A stretch of 64,000 nucleotides of DNA from an uncultured Roseburia sp. (GCA_944380515.1 CALWHT010000011.1:117601-181600); one strand, 5' to 3'. Numbered from the stretch's first letter, positions 27,103-37,674 are shown. The notes: generated by a model from the sequence alone, not told the origin. A program made the numbers and translations.

Positions 27103-30100
27103 ATGAATGTCTATCTGAAAGCGCTGGTCAGGCAGCCGGTGCGCACGATTATCTTCGTATTGCTGCTGTCTGCCATTACTTACGCATTTGTTTCCCATGC
27201 GGGCGAATATCTGCTTGTCGTGTCCGAAACAGAGCGTCTGGGGGAATATTACAGGCCTGTCGGATATCTGGAAGGTGAGGGGTTTGATGTTACGGCTGGA
27301 GAAAAGCTTGTGGCGGAAAGCTCTTTCGTTGAGTTTGAGGATATCAGGAAAAACTGCCCGGGAAATTTAAAGGATTTGCAGAATGCGGATATCGGAAATA
27401 CGTTCGGCCATGACATGGGCTGTTATGTGAATGATGTAATCTTTGTCGGAAAACTCCAGAATGGAGGTTACGTAACGAACGCGGCGGGAGATGGCTATTA
27501 TGAACTGGGGTTTCAGGTCATTTCCGTGGAGGCGGGATATCAGGATTACATGGAGGCGGGGGAAACTGTCAGGGTGAGGGTTCTGCCCGGCTTTGAGGAA
27601 TATCGCGGGTTCGAGACCTTTTATCCGACTGCGCAGGATGAAGCCTTTTTGGCGGAGTATGAGAACTTAAAGCCCGGCGGCTGTTATCTGCTCCGCGCAT
27701 ATTACAGAGAAAACGGAGGGGTCAATCCGAAGTCCTCCGCGAACAGCGGAAATCCGGGAAATTGTTTTGTTATGGATACACTTTTGCCCGAAGGGGAAAA
27801 GCAATATTTTTATGAGGTAAAAGAATCCGGCGAGACGGATTATGAAATAGCGGGACTGACGGATTTCATTTCATATTTAAAAAATAATCAGAGCGCGGTA
27901 GAGTTTGTCGGAACCAGGGATATGAGCATGATGCCGTTTTGTCAGGAGAGCGAGAGACGGTATTATCTGACAGACGGAAGGTGGATTGACAGCTCGGATG
28001 ATGAAAAGCAAAATCCGGTGTGCGTCATTCACCAGTACTTTGCGGAATTGAGAGGACTGAAGGTCGGAGATAAGCTTTCTGTGGTGCTGAGAAATACGGA
28101 CGAGCATGTTTTGGGATACGCTTACAGAGATTCGTGGGATGCGCAGAAAACGGCGGAAACGGTTGAAAAGGAATTTGAAATTGTGGGAGTTTATGATGAT
28201 GTGCAGACTTCCCAGGACTTCGTCACGCAATACAGCCAGCAGATTTATATTCCGTCCTCCTGTATTCCCGCGGACTATGAACTGGCTGATATGCTTCAAA
28301 CAGGCGGGAGCCAGTATTATAGCTTTGTGCTTCGTGAGGCGGAAGACCAGGAAGCGTTTTTGGAGGAAAATAAAGGTGCATTGGAAGAGCTGGGGCTTCG
28401 TGCTGTGTTTGTCGAGAATCATGCGGAAAGTTTTGCTTCGGCAGCAGCGGAGCTAAAGCAGTCGACGGCGCAAAGTGCGGGGCTGCTTGGAGTAGTTCTG
28501 TTTTTCGCAGAATTTCTTCTCTGTATGCTGTATACCATGCAGAGAAGACGGGAATTTTTTGTCATGCGCATACTCGGAGTTTCAAAAGTGAGAAATGCGG
28601 TTCAGATGACAGGCGCTTTCTGGGGCTTGGGATTTCCCGGCATTGTTTTTGGGGGTGTGGCCGGGTGGAAACATACAGCCGATATGGCGGAGGAGGTTTT
28701 GGCCCCTCTTATGGTCTCGGAGGCAGCGAAACGGAATACCGGGGAGTTGTCAGGTTTCTGGCCGGTGGGAATTTGTGCCGGAATTGCCGCACTGCTGTTT
28801 TTGTTTTTGCTTCTTGGAGTTATCGTTCTTGAACGGAAGCCGAAAATATCCATGCTGCAGGAGGATGGCGGGAGAGTAAAACAAAAGGCGGCGGTAGTAG
28901 AAACACAGATAAAATCAGAGGATGTGAGCGGGAATACATCGGATGCAGGGCATATGGAAAGAAAGGCTCTTCCGGGTACCTTAAAAAACAGGATAAAGGC
29001 CGGGGCCATGTATGTGTGCAGATATCACGCCAGAACCTTCGGGCGGTCAGCGTTTCTTCTGGCACTGGGATTTGGCAGTGTGATCGTGCTCGGTTGGATA
29101 AACCATGTGATGAGCGTCAATGAAGCGGAAAAAGAACGCTTATACCGCGATACGGTAGTGGAAGGGGAGATTGTAAAGGCAAACAGCGGCATGGTTTATG
29201 ACGCAAAGGGAGGAGGTACGATAGCTCCGCAGACTGTAGCAGAGATTATGCAAAGTGGCATGGTAAAGGAGCTTTATGCCGAGGAAACGGCAATGGTGTC
29301 TGTTTATGGAGGAGGAAGCGGCAGCTATTCGCCGGACAAGGCTGCGGAGCAGAACGTGTCGGGCAGTGCAGAGAATTTGGATGCGCCTGTTTTGGGAATT
29401 TATGCGTGGGACAGTTTTATGGAGGGGACTGGAAAAAACATTGAGGTAAATTTTCTGATTGGATATGACGGGGAAGTTTTTTGCCTGGAACGCGAGGAGG
29501 ACGATTTGTATAGATCCATTGCAATTTTACCCGAAGAATTACTTCTGCGGATGGGAGTTCAAATCGGAGATTGTGTGTATATGGTGACATTGGATGGAAA
29601 GCGGTCCGTTTCATGTACAATCGTGGGGAGTTATCTCGGGAGCCTTTCCGGCAGCATGAGTGAAAATACGGTGATTATGCCCGGAGGGATACTGCATGAA
29701 CTGGTGGGAGAGGATTATTGCTATTTTGTGGCGAAACTCACTTTTGATTCGGAGAAAAACCGTGAATTGCTTGAAAGCGGGGAGGAATTGGAGCAGATGG
29801 TCTTTGATGCGCCAAACCCCGTGCAGCAGCGTCTGGTTATCTGGGATGAAGAATTGCATCAGGTTTTGGAGCCAATGGAGAGAACGCTGTCCCTTTTACG
29901 TGTAATCTATCCTCTCACAGTTTTTGTACTGGCAGTTTTGAATTTTGGATTTCAGCTTTTACTGTTGCTGCAGAGGGCAAAAGAGGCTGCGATTCTAAGG
30001 GTACTCGGAAACAGTATTCTGGAAGTAAGAATTCTTTTTATTGCCGGACAGGCAGGGATGTTTTTGCTCGGAATGTTAGCGGGTGTCTGGGCTGTCAGTG

Positions 30101-30237
30101 TTCTGGACTGGCAGGCGCAGCATGGATTGCCGGAGGCTCTGCTGCTCTGCTGTCTGGGAGCATTGACAGGAATTGTTTCAGGCGGTATTGCGGACACGAA
30201 CCGTCCGCCGTTGGCGTTGCTTCAGGTAAAGGAGTAG
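27103..30237 (+). CDS. FtsX-like permease of an ABC export system
   Basis: 1044 residues. One membrane helix near the start (TIIFVLLLSAITYAFV), a large extracytoplasmic region to about 460, then FtsX-type helices (LLGVVLFFAEFLLCMLYTMQ with RREFFVMRILGVSK), a cytoplasmic linker, a second MacB-like periplasmic domain, and a second FtsX block near the end (LTVFVLAVLNFGFQLLLLLQ, AAILRVLGNS). ATG at 27103 follows a GGGGGAGGAG run. Paired with the ATPase 13 bases downstream. MacB/YknZ-type pairs move lipids, peptides or antibiotics outward or act as mechanotransmitters; the substrate is unknown. Confidence 0.88.
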   Translation: MNVYLKALVRQPVRTIIFVLLLSAITYAFVSHAGEYLLVVSETERLGEYYRPVGYLEGEGFDVTAGEKLVAESSFVEFEDIRKNCPGNLKDLQNADIGNTFGHDMGCYVNDVIFVGKLQNGGYVTNAAGDGYYELGFQVISVEAGYQDYMEAGETVRVRVLPGFEEYRGFETFYPTAQDEAFLAEYENLKPGGCYLLRAYYRENGGVNPKSSANSGNPGNCFVMDTLLPEGEKQYFYEVKESGETDYEIAGLTDFISYLKNNQSAVEFVGTRDMSMMPFCQESERRYYLTDGRWIDSSDDEKQNPVCVIHQYFAELRGLKVGDKLSVVLRNTDEHVLGYAYRDSWDAQKTAETVEKEFEIVGVYDDVQTSQDFVTQYSQQIYIPSSCIPADYELADMLQTGGSQYYSFVLREAEDQEAFLEENKGALEELGLRAVFVENHAESFASAAAELKQSTAQSAGLLGVVLFFAEFLLCMLYTMQRRREFFVMRILGVSKVRNAVQMTGAFWGLGFPGIVFGGVAGWKHTADMAEEVLAPLMVSEAAKRNTGELSGFWPVGICAGIAALLFLFLLLGVIVLERKPKISMLQEDGGRVKQKAAVVETQIKSEDVSGNTSDAGHMERKALPGTLKNRIKAGAMYVCRYHARTFGRSAFLLALGFGSVIVLGWINHVMSVNEAEKERLYRDTVVEGEIVKANSGMVYDAKGGGTIAPQTVAEIMQSGMVKELYAEETAMVSVYGGGSGSYSPDKAAEQNVSGSAENLDAPVLGIYAWDSFMEGTGKNIEVNFLIGYDGEVFCLEREEDDLYRSIAILPEELLLRMGVQIGDCVYMVTLDGKRSVSCTIVGSYLGSLSGSMSENTVIMPGGILHELVGEDYCYFVAKLTFDSEKNRELLESGEELEQMVFDAPNPVQQRLVIWDEELHQVLEPMERTLSLLRVIYPLTVFVLAVLNFGFQLLLLLQRAKEAAILRVLGNSILEVRILFIAGQAGMFLLGMLAGVWAVSVLDWQAQHGLPEALLLCCLGALTGIVSGGIADTNRPPLALLQVKE

Positions 30238-30250
30238 AAAGGGGAATTAT

Positions 30251-30916
30251 ATGGCTTGTATTGAACTGGAAAATATATGCTACACATATAAAAAGACAGG
30301 GCAGAGCGTCCTGAAGGGAGTAACTGCTGAATTTCAAAACGGGAAGCTTTGTTCGATTATAGGTCCGTCCGGGAGTGGAAAAACAACGCTGTTATCTATC
30401 CTGGCAGGATTGGACAGTCCGTCTGAGGGGGAAGTGAGGGTAAACGGGAAAAGCCTCCGGGAGATGAATCTTGACTTGTACCGGCGGAAAGAAATCGCCA
30501 TGGTGTTTCAGTCCTTTCAGCTTCTGCCGCTGTTAAAAACACTGGAAAATGTAGCTTACCCGATGCGGCTAAACGGAGCCGATAAAACTGCGGCACGGGC
30601 CAGGGCGGAGGAATTGCTTAAAATGCTGGGAATTTCGGAGGATAAGTGGGGAAGATTTCCGGCGAATCTTTCCGGTGGAGAGCAGCAGAGGGTAGCGATT
30701 GCACGGGCCCTTTCCACAGGAGCAGGCATTATTCTGGCGGATGAGCCGACCGGAAATCTGGATCAGAAGAATACGGAGCGCATCCTTGATATTTTAAAGC
30801 AGCTGGCACAGGAGTCGGGGTATTGCGTGGTTGTGGTGACCCATGATATGCAGGCGGCCGGGCTGTCCGATCATGTATGGCGCATGTGTAATGGGATGCT
30901 GCAGCAGGAGAAATAA
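30251..30916 (+). CDS. ABC transporter ATP-binding protein, LolD/MacB type
   Basis: 221 residues: Walker [13 protein letters not shown]-loop [17 protein letters not shown], signature [15 protein letters not shown], Walker [15 protein letters not shown]-loop [13 protein letters not shown]. The DEPTGNLD Walker B is typical of ATPases that energise FtsX-like permeases such as the one encoded upstream. AAGGGGAAT precedes the ATG. Ends the operon at a terminator. Confidence 0.94.
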   Translation: MACIELENICYTYKKTGQSVLKGVTAEFQNGKLCSIIGPSGSGKTTLLSILAGLDSPSEGEVRVNGKSLREMNLDLYRRKEIAMVFQSFQLLPLLKTLENVAYPMRLNGADKTAARARAEELLKMLGISEDKWGRFPANLSGGEQQRVAIARALSTGAGIILADEPTGNLDQKNTERILDILKQLAQESGYCVVVVTHDMQAAGLSDHVWRMCNGMLQQEK

Positions 30917-30960
30917 AAATACGCGCTACAATTTGGAAACAATTTCATACAAACACGTAA

Positions 30961-31006
30961 GGAGCAGGAAAAAATAATTTTTTATAAAAATTTTTCTGCT
31001 CTTTTT
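30961..31006 (+). terminator. Intrinsic terminator after the FtsX-ABC operon
   Basis: GAGCAG (30962-30967) pairs with CTGCTC (30996-31001), extended by A-rich and T-rich arms, then TTTTT. The 31007-31120 stretch after it is very AT-rich with no gene seen. Confidence 0.75.
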
Positions 31007-31121
31007 CTACCAAAATTGTTTGTATAATCCTAATTATAAAAGAAAATTCTTAAAATAAACTAATAATTTTTATTAAAACTAATAATTATTATATTATCAG
31101 ACGATTCCATGAAAATACAGG

Positions 31122-31150
31122 TAGACAAATGACTGCAAAAGTTGTATATT
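31122..31150 (+). promoter_or_regulatory. Candidate gltB promoter
   Basis: TAGACA (31122-31127) and TATATT (31145-31150), spacer 17. Downstream in the leader there is a direct repeat CTGACAAA/CTGACAAAA (about 31156-31173), a possible regulator site. Confidence 0.5.
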
Positions 31151-31236
31151 AGGAACTGACAAATCTGACAAAAGACAACTGTTTTCGTGACAAGGACAGC
31201 AAGTCCGCAGACAGGGTATCAGAAAGGAAGTTGAAG

Positions 31237-34200
31237 ATGAAAGAGCAGAAATGGAACCGTTTTTCCGTGGCAGGTGCCTGCAATACGGAGCAGGGGATGT
31301 ATCGTCCGGGATTTGAGCATGACAACTGCGGCATTGGAGCCGTTGTCAATATCAAGGGTATCAAAACCCATGCGACAGTAGAAAACGCATTAAAGATTGT
31401 AGAGAACCTAAAGCACAGAGCAGGAAAGGATGCGGAGGGAAAAACCGGTGACGGTGTCGGCATTCTGCTTCAGGTTTCCCATAAATTTTTTTCCAAGGTA
31501 ACAAAGCCGCTGGGCATTGAGCTCGGCGGGGAGCGGGATTACGGCGTGGGAATGTTTTTCTTCCCGCAGGATGAATTAAAGCGTAATCAGGCGAAGAAGA
31601 TGTTTGAGGTCATCGTCAGCAAGGAGGGTATGGAGTTTCTTGGCTGGAGAGAGGTTCCGACCGACCCGACAAAGCTGGGTCAGAAAGCGGTGGACTGTAT
31701 GCCGTGCATTATGCAGTGCTTTGTGAGACGGCCGGCAGAGGTGGAAAAGGGCCTCGATTTTGACCGGAAGCTCTATGTTGCCAGACGTGTGTTTGAGCAG
31801 TCCAACGATGATACCTATGTGGTTTCCTTATCGAGCAGGACGATTGTATACAAAGGTATGTTTCTGGTAGAGCAGCTCCGTCTTTTCTTCGCGGATTTGC
31901 AGGATAAGGATTATGAATCGGCAATTGCGACGGTTCATTCCCGTTTTTCCACGAATACGAATCCGAGCTGGGAGCGCGCGCATCCGAACCGTTTTATCGT
32001 ACACAACGGTGAGATTAACACCATCAAGGGAAATGCGGATAAGATGCTGGCGAGAGAGGAAACGATGGAGTCCGAGCACTTAAAAGGAGAGCTTCAGAAG
32101 GTACTTCCGGTGATCAACTCCGAAGGCTCCGATTCCGCGATGCTTGACAACACGCTGGAATTTCTGGTGATGAGCGGCATGGACCTTCCGCTGGCGGTCA
32201 TGATTATGATACCGGAGCCATGGGCGAACAACCACATTATGTCCCAGAAGAAAAAAGACTTCTACCAGTATTACGCGACGATGATGGAGCCGTGGGACGG
32301 ACCGGCGTCCATTCTGTTTTCCGACGGTGATCTGATGGGAGCGGTCTTAGACCGCAACGGTCTGCGTCCGTCCCGCTATTATATCACGGATGACGACTAC
32401 CTGATCCTTTCCTCCGAGGTCGGCGTTCTCGACATTGACCCGACAAAGATTGTGGTGAAGGAACGTCTGCGCCCGGGAAAAATGCTTCTGGTCGATACCG
32501 TTGCAGGACGGGTCATCGATGATGACGAGTTAAAGGAGACCTACGCAAACAAACAGCCGTATGGCGAATGGCTTGACCGCAATCTTTTAAAGCTGGGAGA
32601 TTTAAAAATTCCGAACGAGCGTGTGCCGGAATATACCAAAGAGGAACGTCAGAGAATGCAGAAGGCGTTCGGTTATACATTTGAATCCCTGCGGGAGGCA
32701 ATTCTTCCGATGGCGAAAAACGGCGGGGAGGGTACCTCCGCCATGGGTATTGATACGCCGCTTGCGGCGCTCGCGAGCGACCATCAGCCGCTGTTTAACT
32801 ACTTTAAGCAGTTATTCGCACAGGTGACGAATCCGCCGATTGACTCCATCCGTGAGAAGATTGTAACCTCCACGACCGTGTATATCGGGGAGGACGGCAA
32901 CCTTCTGGAGGAAAAGGCAGACAACTGCAAGGTCTTAAAGGTAGATAATCCGATTTTGACGAATACTGATTTGATGAAAATTAAATCCATGAAAGTGGAG
33001 GGCTTCCAAGTAGAGGTACTTCCGATTATCTATTATAAAAATACGAGTCTGGAAAAGGCCATCGACCGTTTGTTTGTCGAGGCAGACCGCGCGTACCGGG
33101 ATGGCGCTAATATTTTAATTCTCTCTGACCGCGGAATTGACGAGAATCATGTACCGATTCCGTCCCTGCTGGCCGTGTCCGCATTGCAGCAGCATCTTGT
33201 CAGGACAAAGAAAAGAACCTCGCTGGCAATGATCCTGGAGTCCGGAGAGCCGAGAGAGGTGCACCATTTCGCAACGCTTTTGGGCTACGGAGCCTGCGCC
33301 ATCAATCCGTATCTGGCACAGGATACGGTAAAACAGCTTGTCGATGAGCATATGCTTGACAAGGACTACTATGCGGCTGTTCAGGATTATAACAAAGCGA
33401 TTTTAAACGGTATCGTAAAGATTGCCTCTAAGATGGGTATTTCGACGATTCAGTCCTATGAGGGCTCCAAAATTTTCGAGGCAGTCGGAATTGACAAAAA
33501 CGTGATTGACAAATATTTCACCAATACAGTGAGCCGGATTGGCGGAATTACCTTAAAGGATATTGAGGATGATGTCAACGAGCTTCACTCGGCAGCATAT
33601 GATCCGCTGGGGCTCGAGACCGATTTGACGCTGGAGAGCCGCGGACGCCATAAGATGAGAAGCGGAGCGGACCCGCATCTTTACAATCCTGCGACGATTC
33701 ATCTGCTGCAGGAGGCGACAAAGCGGGGCGACTATGATCTGTTCAAGCAGTATACCGAGCTTGTAAATAAAGAAGAACGTGAGATTACGCTGCGCGGCCT
33801 GATGGATTTCAATTATCCGAAAAAAGGGATCCCGTTGGAGGAAGTCGAGAGCGTGGACTCGATTGTGACGCGGTTTAAGACCGGCGCAATGTCCTACGGT
33901 TCCATTTCCCAGGAGGCGCATGAGGCGCTTGCGATTGCCATGAACCGTCTCCACGGAAAGTCAAACTCCGGCGAGGGCGGTGAGGATGCGGAGCGTATCG
34001 CAAGTAAAAACAGCTCCGTGAACCGTTGTTCGGCAATTAAGCAGGTGGCATCGGGACGTTTCGGTGTTACGAGCCAGTATCTGGTAAGTGCCGAAGAAAT
34101 TCAGATTAAAATGGCGCAGGGTGCAAAACCGGGCGAGGGCGGACATCTTCCGGGCAAAAAGGTTTATCCGTGGATTGCAAAGACAAGACTTTCCACCCCG

Positions 34201-35811
34201 GGTGTGTCGCTGATTTCCCCGCCGCCGCACCATGATATCTATTCGATTGAGGATTTGGAACAGTTGATTTTTGACTTAAAGAATGCTAACCGTGCGGCGC
34301 GCATTACCGTAAAGCTGGTGTCCGAGGCGGGTGTCGGTACCGTAGCTGCAGGGGTGGCGAAGGCGGGAGCGCAGGTCGTGTTGATTTCCGGCTATGACGG
34401 AGGCACGGGAGCGGCGCCGTCAAGCTCCATTCACAATGCGGGACTTCCCTGGGAGCTCGGTCTTGCAGAAACGCACCAGACGCTGATTTTAAACGGGCTG
34501 CGCAATAAGGTGCGGATAGAGACCGACGGAAAGCTTATGAGCGGCCGTGACGTGGCAATCGCAGCGCTGCTCGGCGCGGAGGAATACGGTTTTGCAACGG
34601 CTCCGCTGGTAACCCTGGGCTGTGTGATGATGCGCGTATGTAATCTTGATACCTGCCCTGCGGGAATTGCGACCCAGAATCCGGAGCTGCGCAAGCGCTT
34701 TGCAGGAAAGCCGGAGTATGTGGAAAACTTCATGCGTTTTATTGCGCAGGATTTGAGAGAGTACATGGCGAAGCTTGGCTGCCGCACGATTGACGAGATG
34801 GTCGGCAGAAGCGATCTTTTAAAGGTTCGCGAGGATTTGAGCGGACGGGAAAAGGAAATCGACCTTTCCGGTATTCTGCGCAATCCGTTTGCGGATGCCA
34901 AAAAGAAGGTAACCTTTGATCCGAAGCAGGTATATGATTTTGAGCTTGAGAAATCCAAAGATATGACGGTACTGTTAAAGCAGCTGGCTCCGGCGCTGGA
35001 GAAGAAGCAGCGCAGAAGCATCGAGGTTGAGGTGACGAATACGGACCGTTCCTTCGGTACGATTTTCGGCTCCGAGATTACGAAAAAATGCGGCGGAGAC
35101 GGACTTGCGGAGGATACCTTCATTGTAAAATGCAGCGGTGCGGGCGGACAGAGCTTCGGGGCTTTCATTCCGAAGGGACTGACCTTAGAGCTGGTCGGAG
35201 ATTCCAACGATTATTTCGGAAAAGGGTTATCGGGCGGAAAGCTTATCGTCTATGCCCCGGCAGGTGTGAAGTATAAAAAGGATGAAAATATCATCATCGG
35301 CAACGTGGCGCTCTACGGCGCGACCAGCGGAAAAGCCTTTATCAGCGGTGTGGCAGGCGAACGCTTCTGTGTCCGCAACTCCGGCGCTTCCGCGGTGGTC
35401 GAGGGTGTCGGCGACCATGGCTGCGAATATATGACCGGCGGGCGCGTCGTAGTGCTCGGAAAAACCGGGAAAAACTTTGCGGCCGGCATGAGCGGCGGTA
35501 TCGCGTATGTGCTGGATGAGGATAACGATCTGTATACCAGAATCAATAAGGAAATGGTATTTTCCGAGGAAGTATCCAACAAATACGATGTTATGGAATT
35601 AAAGGAAATGATTAAGGAGCATGTGGCTTTGACCAATTCCGAGAAGGGAAAAGCGGTGCTTGACAATTTCAGCGAATATCTGCCCAAATTTAAAAAGGTT
35701 GTTCCTTATGATTATAACCGGATGCTGATGGCAATCGTCCAGATGGAAGAGAAGGGATTGTCCTCCGAGCAGGCGCAGATTGAAGCGTTTTATGCGAATA
35801 CAAGGAATTAG
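31237..35811 (+). CDS. gltB: Glutamate synthase large subunit
   Basis: 1524 residues. Makes glutamate from glutamine and 2-oxoglutarate. The class II amidotransferase domain keeps the nucleophile in HDNCGIGAVVN (about Cys31 after propeptide), followed by the central domain, the FMN-binding synthase barrel (MSYGSISQEAHEALAIAMNRLHGKSNSGEGGED, GAKPGEGGHLPG), the 3Fe-4S cysteines in CVMMRVCNLDTCPAGI, and the C-terminal glycine-rich beta-helix (FGAFIPKGLTLEL). ATG at 31237 has AAAGGAAG ahead; a TTG six bases earlier is an alternative. The small subunit follows after 25 bases. Confidence 0.97.
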   Translation: MKEQKWNRFSVAGACNTEQGMYRPGFEHDNCGIGAVVNIKGIKTHATVENALKIVENLKHRAGKDAEGKTGDGVGILLQVSHKFFSKVTKPLGIELGGERDYGVGMFFFPQDELKRNQAKKMFEVIVSKEGMEFLGWREVPTDPTKLGQKAVDCMPCIMQCFVRRPAEVEKGLDFDRKLYVARRVFEQSNDDTYVVSLSSRTIVYKGMFLVEQLRLFFADLQDKDYESAIATVHSRFSTNTNPSWERAHPNRFIVHNGEINTIKGNADKMLAREETMESEHLKGELQKVLPVINSEGSDSAMLDNTLEFLVMSGMDLPLAVMIMIPEPWANNHIMSQKKKDFYQYYATMMEPWDGPASILFSDGDLMGAVLDRNGLRPSRYYITDDDYLILSSEVGVLDIDPTKIVVKERLRPGKMLLVDTVAGRVIDDDELKETYANKQPYGEWLDRNLLKLGDLKIPNERVPEYTKEERQRMQKAFGYTFESLREAILPMAKNGGEGTSAMGIDTPLAALASDHQPLFNYFKQLFAQVTNPPIDSIREKIVTSTTVYIGEDGNLLEEKADNCKVLKVDNPILTNTDLMKIKSMKVEGFQVEVLPIIYYKNTSLEKAIDRLFVEADRAYRDGANILILSDRGIDENHVPIPSLLAVSALQQHLVRTKKRTSLAMILESGEPREVHHFATLLGYGACAINPYLAQDTVKQLVDEHMLDKDYYAAVQDYNKAILNGIVKIASKMGISTIQSYEGSKIFEAVGIDKNVIDKYFTNTVSRIGGITLKDIEDDVNELHSAAYDPLGLETDLTLESRGRHKMRSGADPHLYNPATIHLLQEATKRGDYDLFKQYTELVNKEEREITLRGLMDFNYPKKGIPLEEVESVDSIVTRFKTGAMSYGSISQEAHEALAIAMNRLHGKSNSGEGGEDAERIASKNSSVNRCSAIKQVASGRFGVTSQYLVSAEEIQIKMAQGAKPGEGGHLPGKKVYPWIAKTRLSTPGVSLISPPPHHDIYSIEDLEQLIFDLKNANRAARITVKLVSEAGVGTVAAGVAKAGAQVVLISGYDGGTGAAPSSSIHNAGLPWELGLAETHQTLILNGLRNKVRIETDGKLMSGRDVAIAALLGAEEYGFATAPLVTLGCVMMRVCNLDTCPAGIATQNPELRKRFAGKPEYVENFMRFIAQDLREYMAKLGCRTIDEMVGRSDLLKVREDLSGREKEIDLSGILRNPFADAKKKVTFDPKQVYDFELEKSKDMTVLLKQLAPALEKKQRRSIEVEVTNTDRSFGTIFGSEITKKCGGDGLAEDTFIVKCSGAGGQSFGAFIPKGLTLELVGDSNDYFGKGLSGGKLIVYAPAGVKYKKDENIIIGNVALYGATSGKAFISGVAGERFCVRNSGASAVVEGVGDHGCEYMTGGRVVVLGKTGKNFAAGMSGGIAYVLDEDNDLYTRINKEMVFSEEVSNKYDVMELKEMIKEHVALTNSEKGKAVLDNFSEYLPKFKKVVPYDYNRMLMAIVQMEEKGLSSEQAQIEAFYANTRN

Positions 35812-35836
35812 TCGTGATAAGGGAATGGAGGAAAAA

Positions 35837-37330
35837 ATGGGAAAACCAACCGGATTTATGGAATACGAGAGAGAAGATGCAAAAGCGGTTGCGCCGAAGG
35901 AGAGGATTTTAAATTTCAACGAGTTCCATACGCCGCTCTCTAAGGAAAAACAGCAGCAGCAGGGCGCGAGATGTATGAACTGCGGCGTTCCCTTCTGTCA
36001 GTCGGGTATGGATATCATGGGAATGACCAGCGGCTGTCCGCTGCATAATCTGGTGCCTGAATGGAATGATCTGGTCTATACCGGAAACTGGGAGCAGGCA
36101 TACAATCGTCTGAAAAAGACAAATAACTTTCCGGAGTTTACTTCAAGGGTATGCCCGGCGCTCTGCGAGGCTGCATGTACCTGCGGTCACTGGGAGGATC
36201 CGGTGACCTGTAAGGCGAATGAATACGGCATTATAGAAAATGCATATAAGCAGGGGTATGCCGCGGCAAAGCCGCCGAGGGTGCGCACCGGAAAGAAGGT
36301 GGCCGTCATCGGTTCCGGCCCTGCGGGGCTTGCGGCTGCGGACCAGCTCAACAAGCGCGGGCATCAGGTCACGGTTTACGAGCGTGACGACCGTGTGGGC
36401 GGTCTGCTGATGTACGGGATTCCGAATATGAAACTGGAAAAATGGGTGATTGACCGCAAGGTGGATATCATGAAGGAGGAGGGCGTTTCGTTTGTGACGG
36501 GCGTCAATGTCGGTAAGGATATCAAGGCGGCAAAACTGCTCAAGGAATACGACCGCGTGATTTTGGCCTGCGGCGCGAAAAACCCAAGAGACATCAAGGC
36601 ACCGGGACGCGACGCGAAGGGAATTTACTTTGCGGTGGATTTCTTAAAGGCGACCACAAAGAGCCTTTTGGATTCCGATTTAAAGGACAATCAATATATT
36701 TCCGCGAAAGGGAAAAAGGTTGTGATTATCGGCGGCGGAGATACCGGGAACGACTGTGTGGGAACTTCCATCCGTCACGGCTGCGCCAGCGTAACGCAGC
36801 TTGAGATGATGCCGAAGGCGCCCGATCAGAGAGCTGAGGATAATCCGTGGCCGGAATGGCCGAAGGTCTGCAAGACCGATTACGGCCAGGAGGAGGCCAT
36901 CGCGGTCTTCGGTCACGACCCGCGCATTTACCAGACTACAGTCAAGGAATTTTTAAAGGATAAAAACGGCAATCTAAACGGAGTCATTACCGTAAAGCTG
37001 GAAAGCAAAAAGGACGAAAAGACCGGACGTATGGTAATGGCGGAGGTCGCAGGCTCCGAGCGCAAGCTGGAAGCGGATTTGGTTTTGATTGCCGCGGGCT
37101 TCCTGGGAACGGAGCAATATGTGGCGGATGCCTTCGGCGTGGAGCTGAACGCGAGAACCAATGTCGCTACCGCGGAAGGAACCTATGCAACGAATGTAAA
37201 GCATGTGTTTGCGGCGGGCGATGTACACAGGGGACAGTCGCTGGTCGTATGGGCCATCCGCGAGGGCCGCGAGGTGGCGCGGGAGGTAGATGAAAGCCTG
37301 ATGGGCTATTCCTATCTGTCGGTGCAGTAA
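35837..37330 (+). CDS. gltD: Glutamate synthase small subunit
   Basis: 497 residues. Passes electrons from NAD(P)H through FAD and 4Fe-4S clusters to the large subunit. N-terminal cluster cysteines are seen in CMNCGVPFCQSG, GCPLHNLVPEW and CPALCEAACTCG; the FAD motif is VAVIGSGPAGLAAADQLNKRG and the NAD(P) motif VVIIGGGDTGNDCVG. The C-terminal FAD motif has VFAAGDVHRGQSLVVWAI. ATG at 35837 with TGGAGG seven bases before; earlier in-frame ATGs overlap gltB. Confidence 0.97.
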   Translation: MGKPTGFMEYEREDAKAVAPKERILNFNEFHTPLSKEKQQQQGARCMNCGVPFCQSGMDIMGMTSGCPLHNLVPEWNDLVYTGNWEQAYNRLKKTNNFPEFTSRVCPALCEAACTCGHWEDPVTCKANEYGIIENAYKQGYAAAKPPRVRTGKKVAVIGSGPAGLAAADQLNKRGHQVTVYERDDRVGGLLMYGIPNMKLEKWVIDRKVDIMKEEGVSFVTGVNVGKDIKAAKLLKEYDRVILACGAKNPRDIKAPGRDAKGIYFAVDFLKATTKSLLDSDLKDNQYISAKGKKVVIIGGGDTGNDCVGTSIRHGCASVTQLEMMPKAPDQRAEDNPWPEWPKVCKTDYGQEEAIAVFGHDPRIYQTTVKEFLKDKNGNLNGVITVKLESKKDEKTGRMVMAEVAGSERKLEADLVLIAAGFLGTEQYVADAFGVELNARTNVATAEGTYATNVKHVFAAGDVHRGQSLVVWAIREGREVAREVDESLMGYSYLSVQ

Positions 37331-37375
37331 AAAATGAAAAACTCTATGTGAATGGAGCAACTGTCTGATATGTTC

Positions 37376-37426
37376 CTCCTTAAGTAGATAAGGCAAATAA
37401 CCAAATCTGCTTAAGGGGGATTTTTT
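37376..37426 (+). terminator. Intrinsic terminator after gltD
   Basis: CCTTAAGTAGAT (37378-37389) pairs with ATCTGCTTAAGG (37405-37416, one G-U) and is followed by T6 at 37421-37426. Confidence 0.88.
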
Positions 37427-37468
37427 GGTGGAGGAGAAAGAGCGCGAGCCAAGTATAGTGAGTTAGGG

Positions 37469-37519
37469 AGAATGCGGAGCATTCTCTTAAGAGCGCCGTC
37501 GCGGGACGGCGCTCTTTTA
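37469..37519 (+). terminator. Second double-hairpin terminator
   Basis: AGAATGC-GGA-GCATTCT (37469-37485) is followed at once by a perfect 12-bp stem AAGAGCGCCGTC (37489-37500) with GACGGCGCTCTT (37505-37516) and a short T run. It could end transcription from either side. Nothing coding is seen between the two terminators. Confidence 0.7.
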
Positions 37520-37594
37520 TGGCTTGAACAAAGGTATCACTTGAATTACATAGAGCGGTCGGGGTGAAAATACCACCACGGTGATACTGCTTTA

Positions 37595-37623
37595 TTGTAA
37601 AGAAACAGATTTTCCGTTATAAT
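37595..37623 (+). promoter_or_regulatory. Promoter of the envelope-protein cluster
   Basis: TTGTAA (37595-37600) and a perfect TATAAT (37618-37623), spacer 17, about 50 bases before the first gene. Confidence 0.65.
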
Positions 37624-37674
37624 GGATAAATACAAAAGAAATTTTTTGCGGCATGAGGGAGGAAACGGCAGCAG

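Noticed and set aside
31007-31121. AT-rich stretch before gltB as a small gene or replication origin
   Set aside because: No coding frame, no DnaA-box cluster and no repeats of note; it reads as a promoter-upstream AT-rich region.
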